Positions 55,101 to 62,250 of a stretch of 64,000 nucleotides of DNA are shown piece by piece. The DNA lies in the NCBI GenBank assembly GCA_003150235.1, contig QAMW01000026.1, positions 38,238 to 102,237 on the forward strand, written 5' to 3'. Both the position numbers and the translations under genes were made by a program. Position 1 is the stretch's first letter. Each line of letters opens with the position of its first letter. The notes beneath the pieces are model-generated. The model did no database searches. It had not been told where the DNA came from and saw nothing but the letters and a program-made list of their open reading frames with translations. The stretch comes from Bacteroidales bacterium. GTDB taxonomy: Bacteria > Bacteroidota > Bacteroidia > Bacteroidales > Muribaculaceae.

Positions 55101-55123
55101 ACTAGATTATTAAATGCTTTCAT
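52115..55123 (-). CDS. BspA-like leucine-rich surface protein with Ig-like repeats
   Basis: This 1002-residue protein has a signal peptide (residues 1-28). A BspA-like LRR_5 region follows (about residues 60-500) with units such as IGRTAFSQCSELSDIVLPPYLKTIESFAFNGCESL. Several Ig-like group 2 domains (about residues 560-935) contain SLDPAEW, LTWSSGD and VATV. A C-terminal sorting domain (DIYNMQGLLIKK, NLSSGIYIIRQ) ends the chain. It is likely attached to the cell surface by type IX-like secretion and could bind host or bacterial partners. Three Ig units are encoded by near-identical 255-bp repeats. Its start overlaps the small gene at 55110-55343 by 14 bases. Confidence 0.9.
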   Translation of the reverse strand: MKAFNNLVLRFIILVAICYALPIFIFAAVPPTPIQTTVDGVTYTLNLDNRTATVTKAPTKIKSIKLDEGVVYEGRIYEVVSIGRTAFSQCSELSDIVLPPYLKTIESFAFNGCESLSNLKIPETVNKIDSAAFQNCKSLKEVTIPQGVGNIGPGLFIGCDLLEEASIECHSNITKMMFRYCVSLKTVNIKGKSASLSTRIGESAFENCKSLNTISLPSNVSMIDKAAFKGCESLTEFTVPSRVDKIDESTFEGCISLNKIVIGDRCLGVSTKAFWQCENLKEINWNNKLTYIGENAFTLCKSIKSICLPKSLKVIDKGAFSGCSELEEIEIGDSLNKVYSGAFYDCTSLKRIRIPNLETWCSIIFENSNANPCYPAKGNLYISGTLLENITIPDTITEIRDRNFLGCSSIKNVVLNKKVTKIGELAFSECENLEKVTINTSKTFIGWKAFANCRKLSDFYVYSKIAPLGYNQTINDDVFCGSSPEYMNLHIPKECYANYHGIFIPFDGWGRFGNTIEDLIIEPITKITLPTQIVLYINTGHQLEAIIEPDVPYELPVKWEKELADYIILKDDGFVLACSTGHDSPGKNTVIVSSVDNPDINASCDVIVYKYASGINLSDTELILTKGCSGKLHAFVHPTNANPNVSWASNDEKVATVDESGTVTAIGVGKCIITAAATDGSGVKATCEITVNPALVESISLDPAEWICTKGQIIQVNARMVPANADDLTLTWSSGDVSVATVNNDGLVTAVGIGECVITASAADGSGVSASCSVTVKPVLVESISLDPAEWICTKGQSLQVNARILPANADDLTLTWSSGDESVATVNSDGLVTAIGIGECIITASAADGSGVSASCSVIVKPVLVESISLDPAEWSGFEGEIFQINAIITPDEAENKTIEWTSSDISIATVDNNGLVNVIKDGSCIISARTTDGSDLSAECIVTSISGIDNIFTDADESFDIYNMQGLLIKKDCNRDNLKNLSSGIYIIRQDNKTKKIIVK
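52501..53265 (-). repeat. Three tandem 255-bp Ig-domain units
   Basis: Anchor sequence CAGCCGGGTCAAG recurs at 52501, 52756 and 53011, exactly 255 bases (85 codons) apart. The first two units are very alike over their whole length; the third is more diverged. Unit number can change by recombination without breaking the frame. Confidence 0.9.
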
Positions 55124-55343
55124 ACCATTTTTGCATTTTTGAACGTGGATATTCTTTTTTTACAAATTCTTTCATTTTGGCAAGAAATTCGAGCGCGTCA
55201 GCTTCATTGTCAAAGAATATACAATTCTGCCACTTTTCATTGCTCGTCTCATCAATTTCAGGCACACGATTTTTAATTTTTAGAGTGCGAAAGTGTCCAC
55301 ATGCACCCATCGTCACCCACCAATATCGTTTAGGGTTATCCAT
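55110..55343 (-). CDS. Small hypothetical protein
   Basis: A 77-residue soluble protein (MDNPKRYWWVTMGACGHF start) with an aromatic N-terminus and a helical C-terminus (FLAKMKEFVKKEYPRSKMQKWYESI). No signal peptide. Its end overlaps the start of the leucine-rich gene by 14 bases in another frame, so translation may be coupled. I do not recognise it. It may be a regulator or a chance frame; the overlap and codon use favour a gene. Confidence 0.55.
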   Translation of the reverse strand: MDNPKRYWWVTMGACGHFRTLKIKNRVPEIDETSNEKWQNCIFFDNEADALEFLAKMKEFVKKEYPRSKMQKWYESI

Positions 55344-55400
55344 ATTAAAATTACACCGCGGTCATCCTCTCGTTGGCGATTAGATTGGTTTATACGAGAA

Positions 55401-55494
55401 AAGCGTAGGAATCTGTATCTGTTACCGTCCTACTGCTTGAGGCTTCTCGCATTGCCCATCGATAGTCGGACGGCAACGAAGAAGCCCTACGCTT
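55401..55494 (-). ncRNA. Candidate structured leader upstream of the leucine-rich gene
   Basis: An outer stem (AAGCGTAGG at 55401-55409 with 55486-55494) and an inner stem (55421-55430 with 55468-55477) are nested. The one mismatch becomes a G-U pair only in minus-strand RNA. GGCTTC (55441-55446) could also pair with 55481-55486, giving a pseudoknot. A similar long hairpin lies before the other leucine-rich gene (60054-60151). Confidence 0.45.
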
Positions 55495-55717
55495 GTATAT
55501 GCAATCAGTGCGTCCGGCTCTATTCCTCTCGAAATATCGTGCCGGATGCAAGATAATTACATATCCACGGGCATCTACCGTTGCTCAATCCCTGACTATC
55601 GATAGAAATTTTGCGAGAATTTCAAGCAGTCAAGAATCAGCGCGGATAAACGCTTTTCATTATGTCTTACCTCCCGCCCTCGTCCCCGCTACCGGGGCTT
55701 CAAACGGTCTGCATTCG

Positions 55718-55725
55718 CAAATGTA
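55718..55725 (-). promoter_or_regulatory. -7 promoter box for the leader and leucine-rich gene
   Basis: CAAATGTA on the plus strand reads TACATTTG on the minus strand. Transcription from here would include the hairpin element. The -33 partner is unclear. Confidence 0.4.
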
Positions 55726-55778
55726 ATAATAATTTGTGAGAATCCGATTATTAGTAATAACTAATTTTTAATAAGTAA

Positions 55779-55822
55779 CTCGCAAATTAGCTGATATATA
55801 ATTATTATGAAGTATTTGCGAG
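55779..55822. repeat. Inverted repeat
   Basis: CTCGCAAAT (55779-55787) and ATTTGCGAG (55814-55822) form a 9-bp stem with a 26-base loop. Possible operator or remnant. Confidence 0.4.
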
Positions 55823-56140
55823 GGATTTTACGGGTGGAAAGAAGGAATGTAGCGGGCTACATGACTGATTGACAGCCGGGAAATCACCGGAAAGACGAAT
55901 AAGGATATATCAGCCCATAGGGTTACTGGAATAAAAACTTATAAACTAATTTTTAAGAGTTACTTACATTCACGCACATTACGTTAATTACTACGTTAGA
56001 GCTGAGTCAGGCTCATCATTCCATGCCTCTTCATCATGCGGCTATAGGCAAAATGACAGTTCATTTCTCGATAAAATATAAGTAGACAAGGTAAGTTGCC
56101 TGATTAGAGCGACTTACCTTGATGGCGGGATTGAGGCTTC
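55823..56140. other. Gene-free region after the four-helix membrane protein
   Basis: About 320 bases with no frame I can support. AAGGTAAGT (56090-56098) and ACTTACCTT (56111-56119) form a 9-bp stem near the end of the minus-strand membrane-protein gene and may be its terminator. Confidence 0.45.
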
Positions 56141-56692
56141 CTATTCCTTTATGGAATCGAGCTCGCGGAATAGCCTGATATATTGTGGCCAATAATGCAC
56201 TACGCTGAAGATGACGGCAACCGCAAGACCCGCTGCCATAGCCCAAAAACCGGTGCGATTATATGCCCACGCATTTGGTAACAAGAGCGTAAGCAGGATT
56301 ACTATACCTATGCCGAATACAATTTCGCCGGACAACACGAGCAGTCTTAGCCTGGCTGTCCTGGAGAACAATTCTGCCGGCGGTAGAGCCGCGATGTTGA
56401 TGTTGCGGAGTTTGATATACATGAAAATATACCAGGTAGCACCAAGGAGCAGATATACAACCAGATATATCTTCAGAGTGACAGGGAACGAATGAGGATT
56501 TATGCCACCGATTGCCGCTGCTGCGAATACAGCCGCAAGAATCAGGCAACCTATAAATCCCTGACGGAATTTCTTCAGAATTTTTGTTTGTGCCGTTTCG
56601 GAAGCCGATATATTTATCTTAATCTCAGTATCGGTCTTGGCAAGTACCTGCTCAAGGGTAGACATGCTTTTTTTGAGTTCATCGAGTTGCAT
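56141..56692 (-). CDS. Four-helix membrane protein, partner of the ECF sigma factor
   Basis: A 183-residue protein with an N-terminal cytoplasmic helical segment (residues 1-43, with KKSMSTLEQVLAKTDTEIK) and four membrane helices (about residues 46-65, 73-95, 115-140 and 145-168). It starts one base after the sigma-factor stop, so the two are co-expressed. The layout fits an unusual anti-sigma or sensor protein without a zinc finger; this is inferred from context only. Confidence 0.75.
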   Translation of the reverse strand: MQLDELKKSMSTLEQVLAKTDTEIKINISASETAQTKILKKFRQGFIGCLILAAVFAAAAIGGINPHSFPVTLKIYLVVYLLLGATWYIFMYIKLRNINIAALPPAELFSRTARLRLLVLSGEIVFGIGIVILLTLLLPNAWAYNRTGFWAMAAGLAVAVIFSVVHYWPQYIRLFRELDSIKE

Positions 56693-56693
56693 A

Positions 56694-57185
56694 TTACATC
56701 TGTTTTGAGAGTTTGTCTTTTATACGGTGAATTTTTGTCGCAATGGTATTGCGTTTCATTCCAAGAGTGTCGGCTATTTCATCATACGAAAATTCATCGA
56801 GCCATAGGAGAATTATTGCTTTTTCCATATCTTCAAGCCGGTCAATGAGGGAGTGCAGGTGTTGAAGATTTTCCCGCTGCGCATCGTCAATCGACGTCGC
56901 GACATCAATCAGCCCGAAATCAACCGAAACCGTCTCTATACGTCTTCTTGATGAGCGCAATGTCATGAGCGCCGAATTTACCGCTACCCTGTAAATCCAT
57001 GTCGACATTTCACTCCGACCTTTAAACTGATTTATTCCCAGCCAGATATTGACATAGATTTCTTGCCGGAGATCATCGAACGGCACTTTTTCAGAAGCAT
57101 AGAAGTAGCTGACCTTGTTGATAATCGGGGAGTGCCGCCTGATAAGCTCGGCAAAATCCCTTTCGTTTATTGGTGGACTTTCCAT
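56694..57185 (-). CDS. ECF-type RNA polymerase sigma factor
   Basis: From the ATG at 57185 the product has 163 residues. Region 2 is at residues 8-75 (FAELIRRHSPIINKVSYFYASEKVPFDDLRQEIYVNIW) and region 4 at residues 105-160 (RLEDMEKAIILLWLDEFSYDEIADTLGMKRNTIATKIHRIKDKL). Upstream in-frame codons (up to 57293) would add 36 residues with no sigma match. TAATTTTG (57282-57275, minus) could be its -7 box. With the membrane gene downstream it forms a two-gene sensory unit between the two leucine-rich surface genes. Confidence 0.92.
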   Translation of the reverse strand: MESPPINERDFAELIRRHSPIINKVSYFYASEKVPFDDLRQEIYVNIWLGINQFKGRSEMSTWIYRVAVNSALMTLRSSRRRIETVSVDFGLIDVATSIDDAQRENLQHLHSLIDRLEDMEKAIILLWLDEFSYDEIADTLGMKRNTIATKIHRIKDKLSKQM

Positions 57186-57410
57186 ATTGAATTTGTTTTG
57201 CCCCGTTAGATGCAATTTTAATCCTGAAAGTTTCATCATTTCGAAATTTCTTGAGGCTTTTTGCCCGGCAAATGCAAAATTACGAATCCCCAATGATTAA
57301 ACATCACCGTTTCGACACATAATGTCGGAGAGTCGAGCTGTCTTCCAACAACCCTCGATGACTACCTGCGGAACGAATTGGCGTTGCAAAATTGCCCTGA
57401 ATGAAAATAC

Positions 57411-57601
57411 ACAAGCGATTGACATGCTTATTTCGTTGCTCGCCAATCGCTTGGGTATTAGCTCTTTATGTCTTAAAACCGGGCTGACTTTATATCAATA
57501 CTCCTCCTCGTTGAAGGAGAAGTAAATTAGTCGCTTATCAAATAGTCAGCTTGATTTTGTAGAAATTAGACAAGCAAACTTTGCTATAAAAGGCGATAAA
57601 A
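57411..57601. repeat. Dispersed repeat, copy B
   Basis: The stem-loop is AAGCGATTG (57413-57421) with CAATCGCTT (57444-57452), then TATCAATACTCCTCCTCGTTG, then a stretch shared with copy A. On the minus strand both A and B can be read as FIAFYSKV-LS-F-KIKLT, as if a coding end is preserved. The 57186-57410 spacer holds no gene. Confidence 0.75.
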
Positions 57602-57666
57602 ACGCACAAAATTATTCAAAACAAATTAATATGAATTAGACTTCAGTCCCATGCAGCGAAATATTT

Positions 57667-59955
57667 TTATTGGTCAGACCTTGAAATTACAAAATTATCA
57701 TAGTCTATTTCTTCTATTATCATAAAATCTTTCCAAACTGGAGCTGCCTCATATAAACTTTTACTTCCTATAGGTACAAATAAATATCTATTTCCAAAAT
57801 AAATTGCTTCTACAGTCGGAGGTGTGGGAGACTTAATATAAACATTTTTAAAATCAGCGCCTTCAAATGAATGTGCCGAGAATATAGGCATTTTATCATT
57901 AAATAGTATTGACTCTGTATTATCAAAACAATGAGCTAACGCATATGCACCAATATTACTCATATTGTCAGGAATTATTATACATGTGCCATTAAATTTT
58001 GCAGACCACAAACCACTTTCTTCTACGATTTGTAGACAATTTGGCAATTTAGAAAAGACCGAATTGTAACAACCGTTAAAAGCGCAAATGCCTATTTTTT
58101 CTACAGTCTCTGGCAAATCAATATTTTGGATTTGATCACACTCATAAAACGCTCTATATTCAATATTTTTCAATATCGGCGAGAAATATACCCTTTGAAT
58201 CGATGAACCTTCAAAAGTTGACGATTTAATTATTTCTGAATTTTGAGGCATCCAAACCTCTCTTATAGATTGATTATTCTTAAAAAAAGATGCAGGTATA
58301 TCTCCTGGAATCTCTTGAATATTTAAATATTCAAGATTTTGTAAGTCCTTAAGACACATCCAGTCGATATTATTTAACGTACCCTTAAGCCTTAATTTTT
58401 CAATTTCATATTTATCATAAGATTCTAATAAAGATTGTAGATTCCCGTTATTGACATTTAAGTTTAAAAAGCCTTTCTCTTGATGAACATACATTGTGTC
58501 AGATGGCAATTGTGAATTCAACTTCTTAATAACGACCGTTCCTGTGCGTTCATAAGGAGTTTCATTCTCTTCAACAACAAAGGTGTGGGAAGAGGTTACC
58601 AAACCCCTGGATTTAATAATATCATGAGTCCAATCTTGTAAATATACTAATTCAATATCAACATTAGAGCTAACATTTATATCAACGCTTCCTCCTTCAT
58701 CTGAAACATTCACATTTTTTGAAGAACCTATAAAGATAGCATCGTTTTGACTTTGTTCTATATATACTGTATCTGAAATTTCACTATTTTTCCCTTTTAT
58801 GACAACTTTACCAAAACGAGAATCATACGTTGTATTTTCCAAAATTCTAAGATCCAGTTTATAGGGATCCAACGCTCTTGATAATGGGTTATCTGCTACT
58901 TGAATCCAAGATGAATACGGAGATGATATAATGACATCATAGTCAAAATTAGTGTTTATGTCTACGCTGATAAAATTTTTTTTTGCATCAACAGTGAATT
59001 CTTTATTGGATATAATTATAGCATCCTTCTGAGATTGTTTAATAGAAACAATCTCACTTACCGTACCAGCTGGGTCAAAAAATCTAATTTCTACATTCCG
59101 GTTATCATATGTATCATTTGGCAAAATCTCAAAATATAAGGTATGACTTGACATTCCCCTTGTTCCATTGTTTAGTTTTATCCAATCAACTTCTGGAAGT
59201 TCGTAATTATATTCGAAATTAGAACTTAAATCAATAGAAATCAACTCCCCATCAGAAGGAATATCAAATTCGTTTTTAGATAATACGAGTATTCCTCCAC
59301 CCGCTTGGTATATTTTTACAACCTCTGTAATATTGCCATCGGTGAATAAAATTTCACCATTTCTTTTCTCATAGTCTACATTCTGATCAATTACAAATTT
59401 TAAATCAGTGCTCTTCAAAGCTCTTGAAGACGCACTTCTATGAATCCATGATGAGTATTGTTCTGGTATTTCCATATTGAAGTTGACATTGCTTTTTACC
59501 GAACATTCAATTTCTCCTCCTTCCATTGGCACCTCATAAAGAGTTGATGAGATTAAAATCGCACTATTTTGTTTTTGAGAAACTATTAATTTTTCAGTGG
59601 CTTCGCCAGCAGTAAGAGTCAGCGTCACACCTCTCTCTCCATATGAAGTGTTGCCAGTTACATTAATTGACACTTCAATATCTCCTGCTTTTCCAGAAGA
59701 GGGTGTAATTGTGCACCAATCAACATTCATTCCAGACTCAGACACATGAATAGTCCAATCTTTATTTGTAGAAAACATAATTGTTTTAGATCCTCCTTCG
59801 GAAGAGAAATCCATCCGGCGTGTAAAATATTCAATACAGCCGTCATTAATAGTTATCTGGGCGGGTTCTTCTTTATCAACACAACTGCTGAAAAGCGAAA
59901 GAATCGTTATAATAACGATAGATAAAATAGGAGTTCTTATCATTTTGGTAACCAT
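57667..59955 (-). CDS. Lipoprotein with five BACON domains and a leucine-rich region
   Basis: This 762-residue protein has a lipoprotein signal (C25 in LFSSC). Five BACON domains follow in residues 35-495, each ending with a strand like VSQKQNSAILI, IYQAGGGILVL, IKQSQKDAIII, IEQSQNDAIFI or VHQEKGFLNLN. A BspA-like LRR_5 region runs to the end (residues 500-745). BACON domains are linked to carbohydrate or mucin binding. The DNA is clearly more AT-rich than the core region, which suggests acquisition. The start may also be M5 at 59943. It lacks the sorting tail of the other leucine-rich protein. Confidence 0.88.
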   Translation of the reverse strand: MVTKMIRTPILSIVIITILSLFSSCVDKEEPAQITINDGCIEYFTRRMDFSSEGGSKTIMFSTNKDWTIHVSESGMNVDWCTITPSSGKAGDIEVSINVTGNTSYGERGVTLTLTAGEATEKLIVSQKQNSAILISSTLYEVPMEGGEIECSVKSNVNFNMEIPEQYSSWIHRSASSRALKSTDLKFVIDQNVDYEKRNGEILFTDGNITEVVKIYQAGGGILVLSKNEFDIPSDGELISIDLSSNFEYNYELPEVDWIKLNNGTRGMSSHTLYFEILPNDTYDNRNVEIRFFDPAGTVSEIVSIKQSQKDAIIISNKEFTVDAKKNFISVDINTNFDYDVIISSPYSSWIQVADNPLSRALDPYKLDLRILENTTYDSRFGKVVIKGKNSEISDTVYIEQSQNDAIFIGSSKNVNVSDEGGSVDINVSSNVDIELVYLQDWTHDIIKSRGLVTSSHTFVVEENETPYERTGTVVIKKLNSQLPSDTMYVHQEKGFLNLNVNNGNLQSLLESYDKYEIEKLRLKGTLNNIDWMCLKDLQNLEYLNIQEIPGDIPASFFKNNQSIREVWMPQNSEIIKSSTFEGSSIQRVYFSPILKNIEYRAFYECDQIQNIDLPETVEKIGICAFNGCYNSVFSKLPNCLQIVEESGLWSAKFNGTCIIIPDNMSNIGAYALAHCFDNTESILFNDKMPIFSAHSFEGADFKNVYIKSPTPPTVEAIYFGNRYLFVPIGSKSLYEAAPVWKDFMIIEEIDYDNFVISRSDQ

Positions 59956-60053
59956 TTAAGATTTGTCTGTATTATATTATATTTCTACGACTCAAGGAGA
60001 GATTAAACTTGAAAGAAACGTGAGCCAACTATGCCATGTCGTAGTTTGATGGT

Positions 60054-60151
60054 CGTAGGAAACCTAGGATGAAGAAGATAAGGAGGAACCGTACACACTA
60101 TAGCGTGAGTACCCCTTGTCTATCCTCTCATCATTGTGAAAATTTCCTACG
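60054..60151 (-). ncRNA. Candidate structured leader upstream of the BACON/LRR gene
   Basis: The outer stem CGTAGGAAA (60054-60062) pairs with TTTCCTACG (60143-60151); inner helices are GATGA/TCATC (60068-60072 with 60128-60132), GATA/TATC and GTAC/GTAC. The outer stem with its flank (GAGAAAA-CGTAGGAA) resembles that at 55393-55410, in the opposite orientation. Confidence 0.45.
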
Positions 60152-60240
60152 TTTTCTCAATAAGAGATCAGCAAAACGCTTCTTTATTATTATGTCTCGT
60201 CGCATTATTATGCGATACCGTAAAACTACTAAAAAATTGT

Positions 60241-60480
60241 GAGAATATAGCTGTCAGCGATAAATAAATTTATCATTTGCCGCACATATCTCGGTTGGGG
60301 GAGTTGGTTTCAGCATCCTGTGGGCTTGCGTCATGCAGCAGTAGACGGAGCAGGGGGCGTCTTCATCCGGATTGCGACCCCACGGGAGGTCTGATGAGGG
60401 ACCACCGCCTATGCATGACTGGGCGAACTGGGTTGCTCCGTTAAGATAGCCGAGGAACTGACGCATCGCACACTTAAGAG
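60241..60480. other. Decayed repeat-like DNA
   Basis: A GC-richer piece in an AT-rich gap of 700 bases. A 70-codon minus-strand frame (60254-60466) reads FLGYLNGATQFAQSCIGGG and has no gene context. It resembles the piece at 50325-50460. Confidence 0.4.
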
Positions 60481-60599
60481 AATCTCGTTTGGCTGTTCGG
60501 CGATTGCCGTCAGAAATTCTCAGTCTAAACTGGCACTTATTTTTAGCACTCCCTTTTCCAAAAAATTACTGCTACAAAATCTTAAACATAGACATGAAA

Positions 60600-60622
60600 A
60601 AAGGAGGTTTAACACCTCCTTT
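60600..60622 (-). terminator. Terminator of the second RhuM-like gene
   Basis: AAAGGAGGT (60600-60608) pairs with ACCTCCTTT (60614-60622); a run of T follows on the minus strand. It lies 40 bases past the stop. Confidence 0.85.
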
Positions 60623-60662
60623 AAATTGAATCACATGTTTATCGCTATTACATAGTCGTACT

Positions 60663-61532
60663 TTAGAGTTTGGACAACAACTCTGAGCCTGTCATCGCTG
60701 TCATCTCGGAGAAAGCAAAAAGTTTCTTACCAAGGTCTTTGAGCGATGCGCCGATATGATACACCGTCTCGTCGATTATCAGAAAACGGTCATGAGCTCC
60801 ATGATATACGCGGATTGTGATTTCGGGATATTGCTGATTATGTCGCCGTAGATCCTGACGGAGGATAGGCTTGATTTCCTGCGTGTAAATGGTGGCTTTG
60901 ACTCCCGGTTTTCTTTTATCCAGCTGTGTCAAAACAGTCGCATCCACGTAATTGTCAATCAGGACTATGCGCGTATTGGCAGATTCAACGAGTTTTGATA
61001 TTATCACATGAGCATCGAATATCTGACCTTGAAAAAGAATTCCTTCCTTGGGAGGTAATGAAGTCCTTACGAAGAAATCAACATCCCTGCGAATAGCAGC
61101 GATTTTCCCATCCTGTTCCAAAAGCCTTCTATCCAACCTGTCGCTCATTTCAATCAATCTCTGGTTGACCGAATAGCCACGAAGCAGATACTCCTTCAAT
61201 ATCTTATTGGCCCACTGGCGGAACTGGGTGCCTCTTAATGACTTGACTCTATACCCTACAGATATGATGACATCAAGATTGTAGTATTTAGTTCGATATC
61301 TTTTGCCGTCAGACGCAGTTGTCAAGTATTCCTTGACAACTGAATTGGCATCCAATTCGCCTTCTTTGAAAATATTATTGGTATGAAGGCTTATGTTTTG
61401 TTTTGTCGTCTGAAATAACTCCACCATCTGAGCCTGCGTAAGCCACACAGTATCACCTTCAACTTGAACATCAAGTTTGAGGGTTTCGTCAGGTTGATAT
61501 ATTATTATCTCGTTTTCTTGCGTAGATTCCAT
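60663..61532 (-). CDS. RhuM-family protein with phospholipase D-like C-terminus
   Basis: From the ATG at 61532 the product has 289 residues and the same layout as the gene at 40997-41887. There is an N-terminal RhuM-like part (WLTQAQMVELFQTTKQNISLH, YYNLDVIISVGYRVKSLRGTQFRQWANKILKEYL), a helical linker, and a PLD/HKD-like region with HDRFLIID and HIGASLKDLGKKLFAF. It is well diverged from that gene, so they are not a recent copy pair. Upstream in-frame codons (to 61631) lie in a broken integrase remnant and are rejected as coding. It has its own terminator. Confidence 0.82.
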   Translation of the reverse strand: MESTQENEIIIYQPDETLKLDVQVEGDTVWLTQAQMVELFQTTKQNISLHTNNIFKEGELDANSVVKEYLTTASDGKRYRTKYYNLDVIISVGYRVKSLRGTQFRQWANKILKEYLLRGYSVNQRLIEMSDRLDRRLLEQDGKIAAIRRDVDFFVRTSLPPKEGILFQGQIFDAHVIISKLVESANTRIVLIDNYVDATVLTQLDKRKPGVKATIYTQEIKPILRQDLRRHNQQYPEITIRVYHGAHDRFLIIDETVYHIGASLKDLGKKLFAFSEMTAMTGSELLSKL

Positions 61533-61551
61533 ATGCAAAAGTATAAAAAGT

Positions 61552-61750
61552 TTATGACAATTCGTTAGGCAGGAATGAGTAATGCAGCTTTCTGGCCTCG
61601 TGGGTAAGGGTCTCGGGCAGCAACCGGGCATAGACCATTTCGGTGATGGCGGTGCTTCCGAGTTCTAACAGGCGGCTGACAACCGACATCGAAATTCCTT
61701 TGTTAAGAGCGAAGACGGCGAATGGATGTCATGCCCTGTGGAATACCCCA
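61552..61750 (-). pseudogene. C-terminal remnant of a tyrosine recombinase/integrase
   Basis: The minus strand can be read HPFAVFALNKGISMSVVSRLLELGSTAITEMVYARLLPE, ending NELS before TAA at 61552. This follows the C-terminal pattern of tyrosine integrases (RHxFA...LLGHxSxxxTxxYA). The catalytic arginine codon before H-P-F is now TGA (61729-61731), and the LGH histidine is lost. The gene end is thus dead, left over from a mobile element beside the RhuM-like and Rlo genes. Confidence 0.7.
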
Positions 61751-61778
61751 TTTCGTCAGAGTCGCGTGTAAATTCAGC

Positions 61779-61966
61779 GAAAAATAGACAAGTTAACAAA
61801 TTTTGGCGGAGCTGAATATCTGAAAATAGAGAAGTTTATTTTGCAGTAAAAGGATACAAAAAGCGATTGACAAGTTTATTTTGTTGCTTGCCAATCGCTT
61901 CTATATAAGTTGTTTATGTCTTAAAATCGGGCGGATTTTATATCAATACTCCTCCTCGTTGAAGAA
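61779..61966. repeat. Dispersed repeat, copy C
   Basis: Matches copy A closely from GAAAAATAGA through GTTGAAG, with the stem-loop AAGCGATTG (61861-61869) and CAATCGCTT (61892-61900). It is not next to a leucine-rich gene; it lies between the integrase remnant and rloB. Confidence 0.8.
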
Positions 61967-62016
61967 CAGTTTTAACACTGTGTTTCAGTTATTTAACCAT
62001 TGTTGACCGACCTAAA

Positions 62017-62135
62017 TACAAACATATTTCGCCGTTTGAGGCCTTAAAACGCCATTCAGGAATATTCCCATACAAACAAATTTAGGCATACAAACAAAAA
62101 TACAAACATATTTTTGCCCTTAAAATATTCCTGAA
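62017..62135. repeat. Four TACAAACA motifs and a 12-bp inverted repeat
   Basis: TACAAACA occurs at 62017, 62071, 62089 and 62101. TTCAGGAATATT (62055-62066) and AATATTCCTGAA (62124-62135) form an exact 12-bp inverted repeat enclosing three of them. It lies downstream of the rlo genes; no function is evident. Confidence 0.5.
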
Positions 62136-62250
62136 AGAAGATGAGTGGTAATCTTCCCTATTAGAGGATGAGTATTTAGATTCCTTATGACCGAAGCCTC
62201 TACTTATGGCAGTCCTACATTACCGTTATAGGTTGACAAGATTGCCTAAA

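Noticed and set aside
55401..55494. Invertible promoter
   Set aside because: The inverted repeats are only 9 bp and no promoter box lies between them, so a structured leader is the better reading; inversion is left as something to test.
55293..55726. Overlapping 77-87-codon plus-strand frames
   Set aside because: They run through the hairpin element and promoter region of the leucine-rich gene and have no recognisable protein pattern.
62017..62135. CRISPR array
   Set aside because: Repeats are 8 bp with irregular spacing, and there are no cas genes.
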